NCBI GenBank assembly: GCA_017617545.1
Contig: JAFZVZ010000030.1
Span: forward strand, 1-57,839
Reading direction: 5' to 3'
Origin: Lachnospiraceae bacterium
GTDB taxonomy: Bacteria > Bacillota > Clostridia > Lachnospirales > Lachnospiraceae
DNA length: 57,839 bases
Shown here piece after piece: positions 44,280 through 52,211 of the stretch (positions are counted from its first letter, which is position 1; each line of letters opens with the position of its first letter). Under the pieces are notes generated by a model, which did no database searches, was not told the DNA's origin, and worked only from the letters and a program-made list of their open reading frames with translations. Both the position numbers and the translations under genes were made by a program.

Positions 44280-46172
44280 TCAGTTCTCCGTGTCCGAGCC
44301 CATGTCGCGCGTGTAGCGCCATTCGATGACGTCGCCGTCGCGCAGCTTTCGCTGTCCGCAGCTCTCAGTCGGAGCCTCACCGTTTACATAGTACATCCAG
44401 CCGGAGAGCGTTCCGTAGGCGAACTCGCGCAGAGAGCCGATGCTTCGGATGTATGTTGAGCCGCCGCCGATATCGAGCGGCAGATTGGCCTTGGCGGCAG
44501 CGGCGGATAATGCGTCAAATACGGTGTCCCCCTCGCGGAAGGCGATCTTCACGGGTTCAAGCATAATGCCGTCCGAGGGCAACCCGTCGATCCCGGCGAC
44601 GGTGTCGCAGCGGATCGAGAGCGTTACGGAACCTGCAGCCTCCTCGTCGGAGACGGCGAGGCTTGCGTAGTACTGGTCCGGCGTCTGGATGCGCACGAAC
44701 CACAGGATTGCCGCAAGAGAAGCGATCACGCAGGCAAGGAGGATGCCGTTGCGCCGCGTGAGACGCTTGCGAAGCGCGAGCACGGAAAATCCCGCGATCG
44801 CGAGAACCGCCAGAATACCGCTGCCCCACAGGCGGTACGGAGGGATCTTCGAGCCGGTCTTATTGTCAGATTGAGAAGCGCCGGGCGCAGGTGTCGCGGT
44901 ATTGCCGCCGGGCGCGGGAGTGAGCGAAGGGTTGTTTCCCTGACCCGTTGGTGTCGGCTGTCCCGCGGTTCCTGTCGGCGAGGGCTGTTCCTCGGAGCCT
45001 GTCGGCGCGGGCGTGACGTCCCCGGGCGTCGGGACCGGAGTCACGGACCCGGTATTCCTGCGGACCGCGTCGAGGTCATATAGCGGAGGCTGCCCGCCGC
45101 AGAATCGCAAGTAGGCGACGCAGGCGTAGCAGACCTGCTGTGTCGCGTTGGCATTGCTGTCGCCGCCCGCGACATGGGCAAAGCTGCCGTCGGAGAGACG
45201 GTAGTCGGCGATCGCGTCGAGCACGGTGCGGCCGTTCTTGACAAACCTCGGATCCGTGCAGGCATCGATCCCGAGTGCGGACAGCGTGACGAGCACCTGC
45301 GCGCTGCTCTCCGCGTTGGCGGCGCCGTAGCTGGAAAAGCCGGCGTCGTCGTTCTGGCGGGACGAAAGAAGCGCGACCGCGCGCTCCGCGGCAGCGGTCA
45401 CCTCGGCGGAGAGATCCGCGGAAATCACCGGCGCACTTGGGTAAATGCCGTCGCGTTTTATGTAAGGAACGAGCGCCTGCAGCGTCATGGCGGTGACGTC
45501 AACATCGCCGTAGGCGCCGCTGATGGCCCAGCCGCCGTCCGAAAGCTGCATTGAGAGGAGTGAGAGTATCGTCTCCCCAGCGGTACTGTCGGGAAGCTCC
45601 AACCCGTTGTTCAGCAGGTGAAGTCCGAACACGTAGCTCATGATCCCCTGCGTGCCGACGGATCCGGCCAGCTCGGTCATGTTGACATTGACATCGCGGC
45701 CCATGGCCATGTCGATCAGGGTGTATTTTTCGAGCTCGACGCCGAAAAATTCCCGGTCATAGCTGTCCAGGATCCGGTGAAAGGTCCGGTAATAGGACGA
45801 AAAATCAAAGGTGTCATACTGGCTGAGCGCGAAGATATACCACTCGCCGCTCACGTAGAGCTCGTTCGCCGCGAAGCCCTGATCGATCACGCCCTGAAGA
45901 TCCGGGGCGCCGTAGAAGGCTTTGAGGTACCCGAAGATGCCGTCCAGGATTTTCCGGGCCGCTGCAGCGTTTCGGTCGGAAGTGTCGTCCGGGGTCGAAG
46001 CGTCTGTCCGGGCCGCATCATCGGGTTCCGTTATAACGCCGAAAGCCTGCGCCGCCCGGGCAACCGGGAAGGTTGCCGCAGACAGGACGCAGGCCGTCAG
46101 CAGAAAGGCAAGCAACAGCGCCGCGAGGCGCCTGCCGCTGCCGGTTTTTTTGTGTTGAAGAAAATGGATCAT
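44280..46172 (-). CDS. Surface protein with alpha/alpha toroid and DUF4430 domain (transcobalamin-like)
   Basis: About 630 residues. N-terminal signal or anchor helix, an alpha/alpha repeat domain of the prenyltransferase/squalene-cyclase type (about 75-375; repeats such as QLSDGGWAISGAYGDVD and YRLSDGSFAHVAGG), a Pro/Thr/Gly linker, two membrane helices (about 450-470 and 480-500), and a C-terminal DUF4430 domain (GTLSGWMYYVNGEAPTE, LRDGDVIEWRY). The same two domain types build animal intrinsic factor and transcobalamin. It is the last gene downstream of an ECF transporter, so it may capture that transporter's ligand. No good ribosome-binding site marks the start; ATG 46172 or GTG 46187 are both possible. 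Confidence 0.82.
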   Translation of the reverse strand: MIHFLQHKKTGSGRRLAALLLAFLLTACVLSAATFPVARAAQAFGVITEPDDAARTDASTPDDTSDRNAAAARKILDGIFGYLKAFYGAPDLQGVIDQGFAANELYVSGEWYIFALSQYDTFDFSSYYRTFHRILDSYDREFFGVELEKYTLIDMAMGRDVNVNMTELAGSVGTQGIMSYVFGLHLLNNGLELPDSTAGETILSLLSMQLSDGGWAISGAYGDVDVTAMTLQALVPYIKRDGIYPSAPVISADLSAEVTAAAERAVALLSSRQNDDAGFSSYGAANAESSAQVLVTLSALGIDACTDPRFVKNGRTVLDAIADYRLSDGSFAHVAGGDSNANATQQVCYACVAYLRFCGGQPPLYDLDAVRRNTGSVTPVPTPGDVTPAPTGSEEQPSPTGTAGQPTPTGQGNNPSLTPAPGGNTATPAPGASQSDNKTGSKIPPYRLWGSGILAVLAIAGFSVLALRKRLTRRNGILLACVIASLAAILWFVRIQTPDQYYASLAVSDEEAAGSVTLSIRCDTVAGIDGLPSDGIMLEPVKIAFREGDTVFDALSAAAAKANLPLDIGGGSTYIRSIGSLREFAYGTLSGWMYYVNGEAPTESCGQRKLRDGDVIEWRYTRDMGSDTEN

Positions 46173-46220
46173 ACGTTTTGAGCGCACACGCTCATGTCGG
46201 ACGATATGTGTCCGGGATAG

Positions 46221-47051
46221 TTATGCGCGGCTGCGCTTCACAAGAACGATGCCTGCGAGAGCGGCAACAGCGATGATTGCAATGATGGCGAGCTGCGCGG
46301 TGTCACCCGTCTTCGGCGTGTCGTCTGCGGGCTTGTCAACCGGAGGCTCTTCCTTCTCCATGATGTCCACGCGGCAAGCCGGAGGAACAAGGATCATCGA
46401 ATCGGACTTCGCGCTGATGATGTGGAATCCCTTCTTGTCAAAGGAAAGCGTAACCTTGCCGTCCTTGTCAGTCGTGGTGTCGATAGCCTGGCCGTCCACA
46501 AGGATGGTAGCGCCCTCAACGGGTTTGAGCACGGTGTTGTAGCTCTCGTCAAATCCGACCGCGGTCAGCTTGAGATCGAAGGAATCGCCGGTGTAGGCGC
46601 CGACAGCGCCTGCGTCGAAGTAGCAGTATGCGTCGGACCAGCCGGTGGTGTCGGTGTAAATGAACGCGTTTATGTAATCCCCCTGATGAATCTCATCGGC
46701 AAGGCTCATGGCAGCTGCGTTGTTCACGTAGTAGCCGTAGCCGGTGCCGTTGTCGAAGCCCCAGAGCTTCTTGAGCGAAAGGCCGTACTCGGTCATCTCG
46801 GAGAGATAGCCTGCAGCAGCTCCGCCGGAAAATTTCTGCTCGTGTGCGCAGTAGAGCGCGTCGTTGACGGTGAGTTTGCCGTCGCCGTCGATGTCCGTGA
46901 CTTTGATGAACTCTGCGGAGAGAGCCAGTTTGCCGTTCTGATCGGCGATGGTCACGATGGCGTCAATTTCTGTTCCGTCTGCCAAAGCAACGCTGCAGGA
47001 CAGTCCGCAAAGGAGCAGGAGCATCATCGTGAGGGTGAGAAACTTCTTCAT
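46221..47051 (-). CDS. Cell-wall surface protein with dockerin-like and DUF4430-like segments
   Basis: 276 residues. Secretion signal (MKKFLTLTMMLLLLCG), a dockerin-like calcium loop (DIDGDGKLTVNDALYCAH), a DUF4430-like segment (GYGYYVNNAAAM, HQGDYINAFIY), an Ig-like beta domain, and a C-terminal TPKTGD, hydrophobic stretch and KRSRA. The end resembles a sortase LPXTG signal with Thr for Leu. It is likely wall-bound. GAGG precedes the ATG. It sits between the ECF S component and the transcobalamin-like gene. A 7-bp hairpin (GTCTTCG/CGAAGAC, 47093-47113) with the word CGGAAAAT at its loop lies upstream. Confidence 0.8.
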   Translation of the reverse strand: MKKFLTLTMMLLLLCGLSCSVALADGTEIDAIVTIADQNGKLALSAEFIKVTDIDGDGKLTVNDALYCAHEQKFSGGAAAGYLSEMTEYGLSLKKLWGFDNGTGYGYYVNNAAAMSLADEIHQGDYINAFIYTDTTGWSDAYCYFDAGAVGAYTGDSFDLKLTAVGFDESYNTVLKPVEGATILVDGQAIDTTTDKDGKVTLSFDKKGFHIISAKSDSMILVPPACRVDIMEKEEPPVDKPADDTPKTGDTAQLAIIAIIAVAALAGIVLVKRSRA

Positions 47052-47125
47052 GGATAATACCTCGTTTCTTAAGTATTTATCAAAACGACCCGGTCTTCGG
47101 AAAATACGAAGACGGCCGTGTTGAG

Positions 47126-47827
47126 TTAATTGTCGGACTCGCTCTCGCGGAAAAGCCCGTATTTTACGCGGATGCGGTCGAGCTTGTCGCCGACCGGTCC
47201 CGTGAGTGCCAACAGGAAGATCACGTTGGACACCGCGTACTCGATGGTGGTCGGAAGCGCCGCCGCGATGAGTGTTAAGTAGCGCGAGAGCGAGAAGCCT
47301 TCGCCCATCCAGAAGGTCGACCACAGGTCCATGATGAGCGAGTAAAATACTCCCGCGAACACGCCGTAGAGGCATAACAAAAGCTTATGTTTCCGCAGCG
47401 GACGAGCGAGCAGGCCGGCGAGGCCTCCGATCAGCCCCCAGGAAAACATCTGGAACGGCGTCCACGGGCCCTGTCCGAAATAAAAGTTGGACAGCAGAGC
47501 CGTCATGGAGCCGACGATGAACCCGGGTTCCGCGCCGAGCCACAGCGCGGTGATGACCGTGATCGCCGTGACGGGCTTGAACCCCGGCAGCCAGGCAAAC
47601 AGAAACCGCCCCGCCACCGACAGCGACGTCAGCACGGAGAGCACCATCAGGTCCGCCGAGCCGGTCTCCCGCCGTTCAAAATCGTACAGGATCGGCAGGC
47701 ATGTGAGCACCGCCACACAAAGGGAAATCCATGCGTAATGCCGCTCGCGGAACACGAGCGCCCCGCCCACGGCAACCGCCGGTATCATTGCGAAAAACAG
47801 AAGAAACGTGATCCACCGGCGCTTCAT
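47126..47827 (-). CDS. ECF transporter S component
   Basis: 233 residues with about six membrane helices. The segment FGQGPWTPFQMFSWGLIGGLAG is characteristic of vitamin-type ECF substrate-binding subunits, preceded by FKPVTAITVITALWLG. The S subunit binds the vitamin and docks on the T/A/A' module. Its ATG overlaps the stop of the ATPase gene (ATGA), so the three transporter genes are one dedicated unit (group I ECF type). Substrate not certain: a cobalamin-like compound is suggested by the downstream transcobalamin-like proteins, but no cobalamin riboswitch was found. Confidence 0.87.
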   Translation of the reverse strand: MKRRWITFLLFFAMIPAVAVGGALVFRERHYAWISLCVAVLTCLPILYDFERRETGSADLMVLSVLTSLSVAGRFLFAWLPGFKPVTAITVITALWLGAEPGFIVGSMTALLSNFYFGQGPWTPFQMFSWGLIGGLAGLLARPLRKHKLLLCLYGVFAGVFYSLIMDLWSTFWMGEGFSLSRYLTLIAAALPTTIEYAVSNVIFLLALTGPVGDKLDRIRVKYGLFRESESDN

Positions 47828-49737
47828 GGCGTCACCTCTTCGGTGTCCGCCGGATCATCGTGTTTCCCTGCGCCGCCGTCGTTGTTTCGGAAACTGCGGA
47901 TCACATCGTCGAGCACGACCGCTCCTTCGATGATCCCCCGCGCCATACGGTTGGCGGCGGTTGTATAAAACGCGTTGTCCGCGAAAAATGCACCCGGTGC
48001 CCCCTCGGAGATGATCTCCCCGTCGAACAGAAGTCCGCAGCGGTCCGCGTGCGCCGCGGCCCACTCCGCGTCGTGCGTGACCGAGATGACCGCCAGGCCT
48101 TCGTCCCGAAGTTCGTCGAGCAGTTCCGCGAGTTCCTGCTTGCCCCTCACGTCAATGCCCTTCGCCGGCTCGTCCAGGAGAAGAACCTTCGGGCGGGACG
48201 CAAGAACCTTGGCAAGCGCTGCTTTCTGCAGCTCGCCGCCGCTCACGTCGTACGGGTGCGAATCGAGAATATCCGTGATCCGAAGCCGCTCGCACATGCG
48301 TGTCATTTCGGCGTTCACGGAAGTATCGGAACCGTCCCTGGACGGGTTCATGCGAAGAAAGGCGTTCTCCAGATCCTCGCGGATCGTTTTTTCGACAAAT
48401 ACATCGCGCGGCTGCTGTGGAAGCAACGCGAGATTTCCGCGGTAGAGCTCACCGGTCCCGAAGGAGGAAAGCTTCTTCCCGCTGAGGCGGATGCTTCCCG
48501 CGTACGGCTTCGTGAGCCCGGCGAGCAGCGACAGAAGCGTCGTCTTGCCGGAGCCGTTCCCGCCGAGCAGGCAGTAGTGCTCGCCCTCGCGGAGTTCAAG
48601 CGACGCGCCGGAAAGCACGTCGGGCGACTGTTTCGCGTAGCGGAAACGCACATCGCGGGCCTCGAGAACGGTCGGGCGGTTGTTGTCGGCCTTGGTAGCT
48701 CCTTCATTTTCCGAAGAAGCGAAAGATTGCGTCCGGCTGCCTGCGGCGTCGAGGCAGTTTGCCAACAGGTTCCGTCCGTCGCGGACGGTGAACGGTATCG
48801 CGGTGTCACCGGCGGGTAACGTCCCCCCCCATCCGATGTCCCCTCCGGTGAGCGCGAAATACACCCTCGTGGCGGAAGGCAGTGCCGCCGCCATGGGGTG
48901 GGAATGAGCATTCAGATAACGTGCGGCCTCCGCGGGAGTGCCGCTGAACAGTATGGAACCGTCGTTCGTCCCGGCAGCGGTGTCGTCCGTGCGGGCGAGC
49001 GCGCGGTCCTCGCGGTCGCGCATCACGATGATCCTGTCCGCGAGCGGCATCACCTCCTCGAGGCGGTGCTCCGCCATGAGGATCGTCACGCCGAGGTCGC
49101 GGTTGATGCGTGTGAGCACGTTGCGGAACTCGCCTGCCGCAATGGGATCGAGCTGCGCCGTCGGCTCGTCGAGCAGCAGAAGGCGCGGGTTCATGACCAA
49201 CGTCGAGGCGAGGTTCAGAAGTTGCTTCTGCCCGCCCGAAAGCTCGAATGTTTTCTTATGATACCAGTCTTCAATTCCGAAAAATGAGGCCATCTCCGCG
49301 ACACGCCTGCGGATCGTCTCCGACGGCAGACCGAGATTTTCCAAACCGAACGCGAGCTCATGCCAGACCTCGTCGGTGACGATCTGCGCCTCGGGGTCCT
49401 GCATGACGATGCCGATCCCCTCGGCTGCCTCACGGTCGGAGAGAAATGAGCGTTCCGCCGTGGTATCCCCGCGGTTCGCGGAGCTTGAGGCGTTGCGTCC
49501 CTCTGCAGGGGACTTCTTTCTCGTGTCCTTGCCCGTGAAGAGGATCCGTCCGCTCATCTGCCCGTAGGGCGCGATCTCGCGCTTGATCAGCTTGAGCAGG
49601 GTGGATTTTCCGCAGCCCGAGAGACCGCAGAGCACGGCCCACTGCCCTTCCGACACGGACAGGGATACGCCCTTGAGGGCATCGGAGTCCGCGTTCGGAT
49701 ATCGGAAGGTTACATTTTCAACCGATAGAAGCTCCAA
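47824..49737 (-). CDS. Energy-coupling factor ATPase, fused A-A' subunits
   Basis: 637 residues with two complete ABC ATPase domains. Domain 1: CGLSGCGKSTLLKLI, LSGGQKQLLNLA, LLLLDEPTAQLD. Domain 2: LLGGNGSGKTTLLSLL, VSGGELQKAALAKVL, VLLLDEPAKGID. A linker of about 80 residues joins them. One chain therefore supplies both ATPases of an ECF transporter. The start is TTG 49737 with GGAGGAG upstream, overlapping ecfT by 28 bases. Confidence 0.93.
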   Translation of the reverse strand: MELLSVENVTFRYPNADSDALKGVSLSVSEGQWAVLCGLSGCGKSTLLKLIKREIAPYGQMSGRILFTGKDTRKKSPAEGRNASSSANRGDTTAERSFLSDREAAEGIGIVMQDPEAQIVTDEVWHELAFGLENLGLPSETIRRRVAEMASFFGIEDWYHKKTFELSGGQKQLLNLASTLVMNPRLLLLDEPTAQLDPIAAGEFRNVLTRINRDLGVTILMAEHRLEEVMPLADRIIVMRDREDRALARTDDTAAGTNDGSILFSGTPAEAARYLNAHSHPMAAALPSATRVYFALTGGDIGWGGTLPAGDTAIPFTVRDGRNLLANCLDAAGSRTQSFASSENEGATKADNNRPTVLEARDVRFRYAKQSPDVLSGASLELREGEHYCLLGGNGSGKTTLLSLLAGLTKPYAGSIRLSGKKLSSFGTGELYRGNLALLPQQPRDVFVEKTIREDLENAFLRMNPSRDGSDTSVNAEMTRMCERLRITDILDSHPYDVSGGELQKAALAKVLASRPKVLLLDEPAKGIDVRGKQELAELLDELRDEGLAVISVTHDAEWAAAHADRCGLLFDGEIISEGAPGAFFADNAFYTTAANRMARGIIEGAVVLDDVIRSFRNNDGGAGKHDDPADTEEVTP

Positions 49738-50591
49738 CGGATCTCCTCCTTCAGGAATTCGAAAAACGGTGTCAGCGCAAGCGCTGCGTATGCGATGATC
49801 CCTGCGATCGCGCGGCCGTTCACGGGCGACGTCACGATCGACGGGTAGTAGGAAATGTCAAGGTCACCGGCGACGAGAGCCGTGATCACGATCGCGTCCA
49901 GGGCGAGGATCCCGATGATGCACGCAGCATCCGTCATCGTAAAATGACAGGTGCGGTACGTGGTGCGTCCCGGCAGTCCGTAGCCGCGGGCCTTCATGGC
50001 GGCGCCGGCGTCGATCGCGTGCTCGAGAGACCACGTCGTTAGCGCGGACCATGTCGTCATGGTGCTTTTCGTGCGGTGGAGCCAGTCTGGGTCATCGTAG
50101 ACGCCGACCGCCGTCTGCGCGGCGCGCATGGCGTCCGCTCTTCTTCGGAGAAGCGGCACGAACCGGAGCACCGATGAGATCAGCAGCGCGGTCTTCGGGG
50201 CGATGCGCCCGAAGAGGAAGAACCGGTTTTCATCCGACACGAGAAACGTCTCGCATCGGAACCATAAAAGCACCGAGATCAGCATGCCTCCGAGGTGAAT
50301 GCCGTACAGAAGAGCTTCCTTTGTATAAGGACGACCGTTGACAAACACGATGGGCGTGGCTCCGCCCGTGGAAAATAACGGGTTTGTCACGGCGACAAGC
50401 AGCCACAGGATCAGATAGCCGAGGATGCCGCGCCATGTCAGGGCGGTCCGTCCGGCGGTCGCGAGGTACAGCGCTGCGCCGATAAATGCCGCTGCCGTCA
50501 GCGCCGGCGTCTGCGCGAACATCGCGATCAGGAGCACGGACAGCAGGATTGTGAGCGGCACAAGCGGGTGCCGTCTCGGACGTACAACCAT
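49710..50591 (-). CDS. Energy-coupling factor transmembrane protein EcfT
   Basis: 293 residues, five or six membrane helices. Coupling-helix motifs are visible: RFVPLLRRRADAMRAAQTA and DAGAAMKARGYGLPG, the paired Ala-Arg-Gly signatures of EcfT that contact the ATPases. First gene of the ECF operon. The ATG at 50591 has AAAGGAG upstream; the frame extends ten codons further. Upstream lies a long non-coding region with a 22-bp palindrome. Confidence 0.9.
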   Translation of the reverse strand: MVVRPRRHPLVPLTILLSVLLIAMFAQTPALTAAAFIGAALYLATAGRTALTWRGILGYLILWLLVAVTNPLFSTGGATPIVFVNGRPYTKEALLYGIHLGGMLISVLLWFRCETFLVSDENRFFLFGRIAPKTALLISSVLRFVPLLRRRADAMRAAQTAVGVYDDPDWLHRTKSTMTTWSALTTWSLEHAIDAGAAMKARGYGLPGRTTYRTCHFTMTDAACIIGILALDAIVITALVAGDLDISYYPSIVTSPVNGRAIAGIIAYAALALTPFFEFLKEEIRWSFYRLKM

Positions 50592-50865
50592 CGGGACTCC
50601 TTTCTGTGGCGGGATGATCAAAACAGGTCTAAAGAATCGTGAAGCCCGTCCGACATCGTCGGGCGGGCAGAGTGAGTGAATTCAGGGCGCAGTATCGATG
50701 ATATACCACAAGAACACGGCAACGCGGTTGCGATGTCGCGAACAAACTGTCTCATCAGATACTCGGCCGTCAGTTGCTCCGGATTCGAACCGGAATAGGT
50801 GGAACTCTGCTCTCTTACAACGATGGAACTATATCTATGGGATTTTTCTATATAAATATGCACAT

Positions 50866-50887
50866 ATACTACAACATGTTGTAGTAT
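50866..50887. promoter_or_regulatory. Perfect 22-bp palindrome (operator candidate)
   Basis: The half-site ATACTACAACA is followed directly by its exact complement TGTTGTAGTAT. It lies about 275 bases upstream of ecfT in AT-rich DNA. A site of this size and symmetry is typical for a dimeric repressor. Confidence 0.6.
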
Positions 50888-50938
50888 AGCATGTCGGCAA
50901 CCGCGTTGCAAGGGGTGCAGCCGTAAAATTGTGGTCAA

Positions 50939-50980
50939 AACTGCGGAAAATGCCGTCCAAAAGCGCAATTTTCCGCAGTT
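50939..50980. repeat. Inverted pair of the CGGAAAAT word
   Basis: AACTGCGGAAAAT (50939-50951) and ATTTTCCGCAGTT (50968-50980) are perfect complements around a 16-base loop, giving a 13-bp stem. Paired words of this kind resemble the paired uptake sequences that serve as terminators in some naturally competent bacteria. Confidence 0.7.
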
Positions 50981-51190
50981 GAACGAACGTTGAATGACTA
51001 TAGGTACGGCAGGATCCGTCGCGCGATCCCCGCAGCGGCACTGCTTTGCGTAGGAAAAAAGGCGAAACTCGTACTCCCGGAAAAACGGGCTGAAAAGGCC
51101 TTGTTTTACAGGGGTTTTGCTTGATTATCCGTCAAGTATGCAAAGTGAACAAAAGAGAAAACAAATCAACTTGAAACATCGTGAAAAGCG

Positions 51191-51216
51191 AACAGTTGAC
51201 AGACCGTTCAACTGTT
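51191..51216. promoter_or_regulatory. Operator-like inverted repeat over the -35 of the Mn-riboswitch operon
   Basis: AACAGTTGA (51191-51199) and TCAACTGTT (51208-51216) are perfect 9-base arms with an 8-base spacer. The left arm contains most of the TTGACA box, so a bound protein would exclude polymerase. Confidence 0.6.
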
Positions 51217-51224
51217 GCTATAAT
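51196..51224 (+). promoter_or_regulatory. Consensus sigma-A promoter of the Mn-riboswitch operon
   Basis: TTGACA, 17-base spacer, TATAAT: a full consensus match. The start of transcription should be near 51231, just before the riboswitch. Confidence 0.85.
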
Positions 51225-51234
51225 GAAAGCGATC

Positions 51235-51331
51235 CATGAGGGAGTAGCAAGCTGAAGCGGCTGAGCCGCACAGCAGTAAGTCAACATCCTGGCGCAAGGC
51301 GCCTGGCTTGCTTTAAATTGCGAGACTCATG
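51235..51331 (+). ncRNA. yybP-ykoY manganese riboswitch aptamer
   Basis: The P1 strands CATGAG (51235-51240) and CTCATG (51326-51331) pair. The conserved pieces follow in the known order: GGGAGTAGC after the first strand, GTCAACAT in the middle (51280-51287), and GCGAGAC before the last strand. This class binds Mn2+ between two loops and turns on downstream genes, usually Mn exporters. The linked hairpins match the expected two-leg layout. Confidence 0.85.
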
Positions 51332-51378
51332 TGCCGGGACCCGTCGACATGATCTTCGCAGGTTCCCGGTAGCGCGAG

Positions 51379-51445
51379 CCGCCCGGTGGATCATCCCTAT
51401 ATAAAATTCACCGGGGCGGTCAGATACATGACCGTCCTTTCTTTA
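51379..51445 (+). terminator. Riboswitch expression platform: terminator with competing antiterminator
   Basis: Terminator: GGGCGGTCA (51414-51422) with TGACCGTCC (51429-51437), then TTTCTTT. Antiterminator: CCGCCCGGTG (51379-51388) with CACCGGGGCGG (51409-51419), which uses the 5' arm of the terminator. The two folds exclude each other, as expected for Mn-controlled termination. Confidence 0.75.
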
Positions 51446-51498
51446 TGGAAACGGATCGCGCGGCGCATGAATATAAAGGGCAAAAGGAGAGCAAGGAC

Positions 51499-52200
51499 AT
51501 GAGTTTTGTGGAGATCAAAAATGTGAAGAAAAGCTACGGCGAGGGCGAGGCGCGGCAGACGGTTCTGGACGGCGTGGAGCTCTCGGTCGAGAGAGGGGAG
51601 TTCTGTGTACTGCTCGGTCCGTCCGGCAGCGGCAAATCCACCCTCCTCAACATCATCGGCGGCATCGACGAGGCCGACGACGGGTATGTGATGATCAACG
51701 GCGAGAAGACCGCCGATATGAATGAGAAGCGGCTGACGCAGTACCGAAGAGACCATCTCGGGTATGTATTCCAGCTTTACAACCTGATCCCGAACCTGAC
51801 GGTGCGCGAGAACATCGAGGTCGGCGCGTATTTAAGCAAAAACCCGCTCGACGTCGATGAGCTTCTGAAGACCCTCGGCCTGTACGAGCATCGTCACAAG
51901 CTTCCGACCCAGCTCTCGGGCGGCCAGCAGCAGCGCACGGCCATCGGGCGCGCGGTCATCAAAAACCCCGACATTTTACTCTGCGACGAGCCGACCGGCG
52001 CTCTCGACTACAACACCTCGAAGGAAATCCTGGCGCTTCTCGAGCGCATCAACAAGGAGTACGGCAACACGATCATCATGGTGACGCACAACGACGCCCT
52101 GAAGAACATGGCCGACCGCGTGGTCAAGCTGCGTGACGGCCGCGTGAGTCGCAATTACCTCAACGAGACCAAGCTGCCCGTCAGCGAGATCGAGTGGTAA
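51499..52200 (+). CDS. ABC transporter ATP-binding protein (MacB/LolD type)
   Basis: 233 residues. Walker [17 protein letters not shown], signature [15 protein letters not shown], Walker [13 protein letters not shown], typical of ATPases that pair with FtsX/MacB-fold membrane proteins. ATG 51499 follows AAAGGAGAG. Its leader is about 268 bases and contains the manganese riboswitch and terminator. The permease gene follows after 11 bases. Such pairs often export peptides or lipids or act as mechanotransducers; a link to manganese is inferred from the riboswitch. Confidence 0.93.
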   Translation: MSFVEIKNVKKSYGEGEARQTVLDGVELSVERGEFCVLLGPSGSGKSTLLNIIGGIDEADDGYVMINGEKTADMNEKRLTQYRRDHLGYVFQLYNLIPNLTVRENIEVGAYLSKNPLDVDELLKTLGLYEHRHKLPTQLSGGQQQRTAIGRAVIKNPDILLCDEPTGALDYNTSKEILALLERINKEYGNTIIMVTHNDALKNMADRVVKLRDGRVSRNYLNETKLPVSEIEW

Positions 52201-52211
52201 GGAGGCGCAGC

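Larger units (their letters stand above)
50592..51190. other. Non-coding region between the ECF operon and the Mn-riboswitch operon
   Basis: No gene is supported in these 600 bases. Seen here: a GC-rich hairpin (GCCCGTCCGAC, ATC, GTCGGGCGGGC, 50644-50668) in the ECF leader; a tRNA T-arm-like sequence near 50778-50796 without the rest of a tRNA; a 22-bp palindrome (50866-50887); and a paired AAAAT-word hairpin (50939-50980). The remainder, 50981-51190, is AT-rich and shows nothing I can name. Confidence 0.6.

Noticed and set aside
50592-50700. Cobalamin riboswitch for the ECF operon
   Set aside because: The conserved B12-box and core sequences were not found on the minus strand upstream of ecfT.
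50770-50810. A tRNA-like T arm (TCCGG, TTCGAAT, CCGGA on the minus strand)
   Set aside because: No matching anticodon arm, D arm or acceptor partner could be drawn, so it is not called a tRNA. It may be a tRNA fragment or chance.
50618-50968. A 116-codon minus-strand frame upstream of the ECF operon
   Set aside because: No ribosome-binding site or known domain; it crosses the palindrome and the T-arm-like sequence, so it is treated as non-coding.
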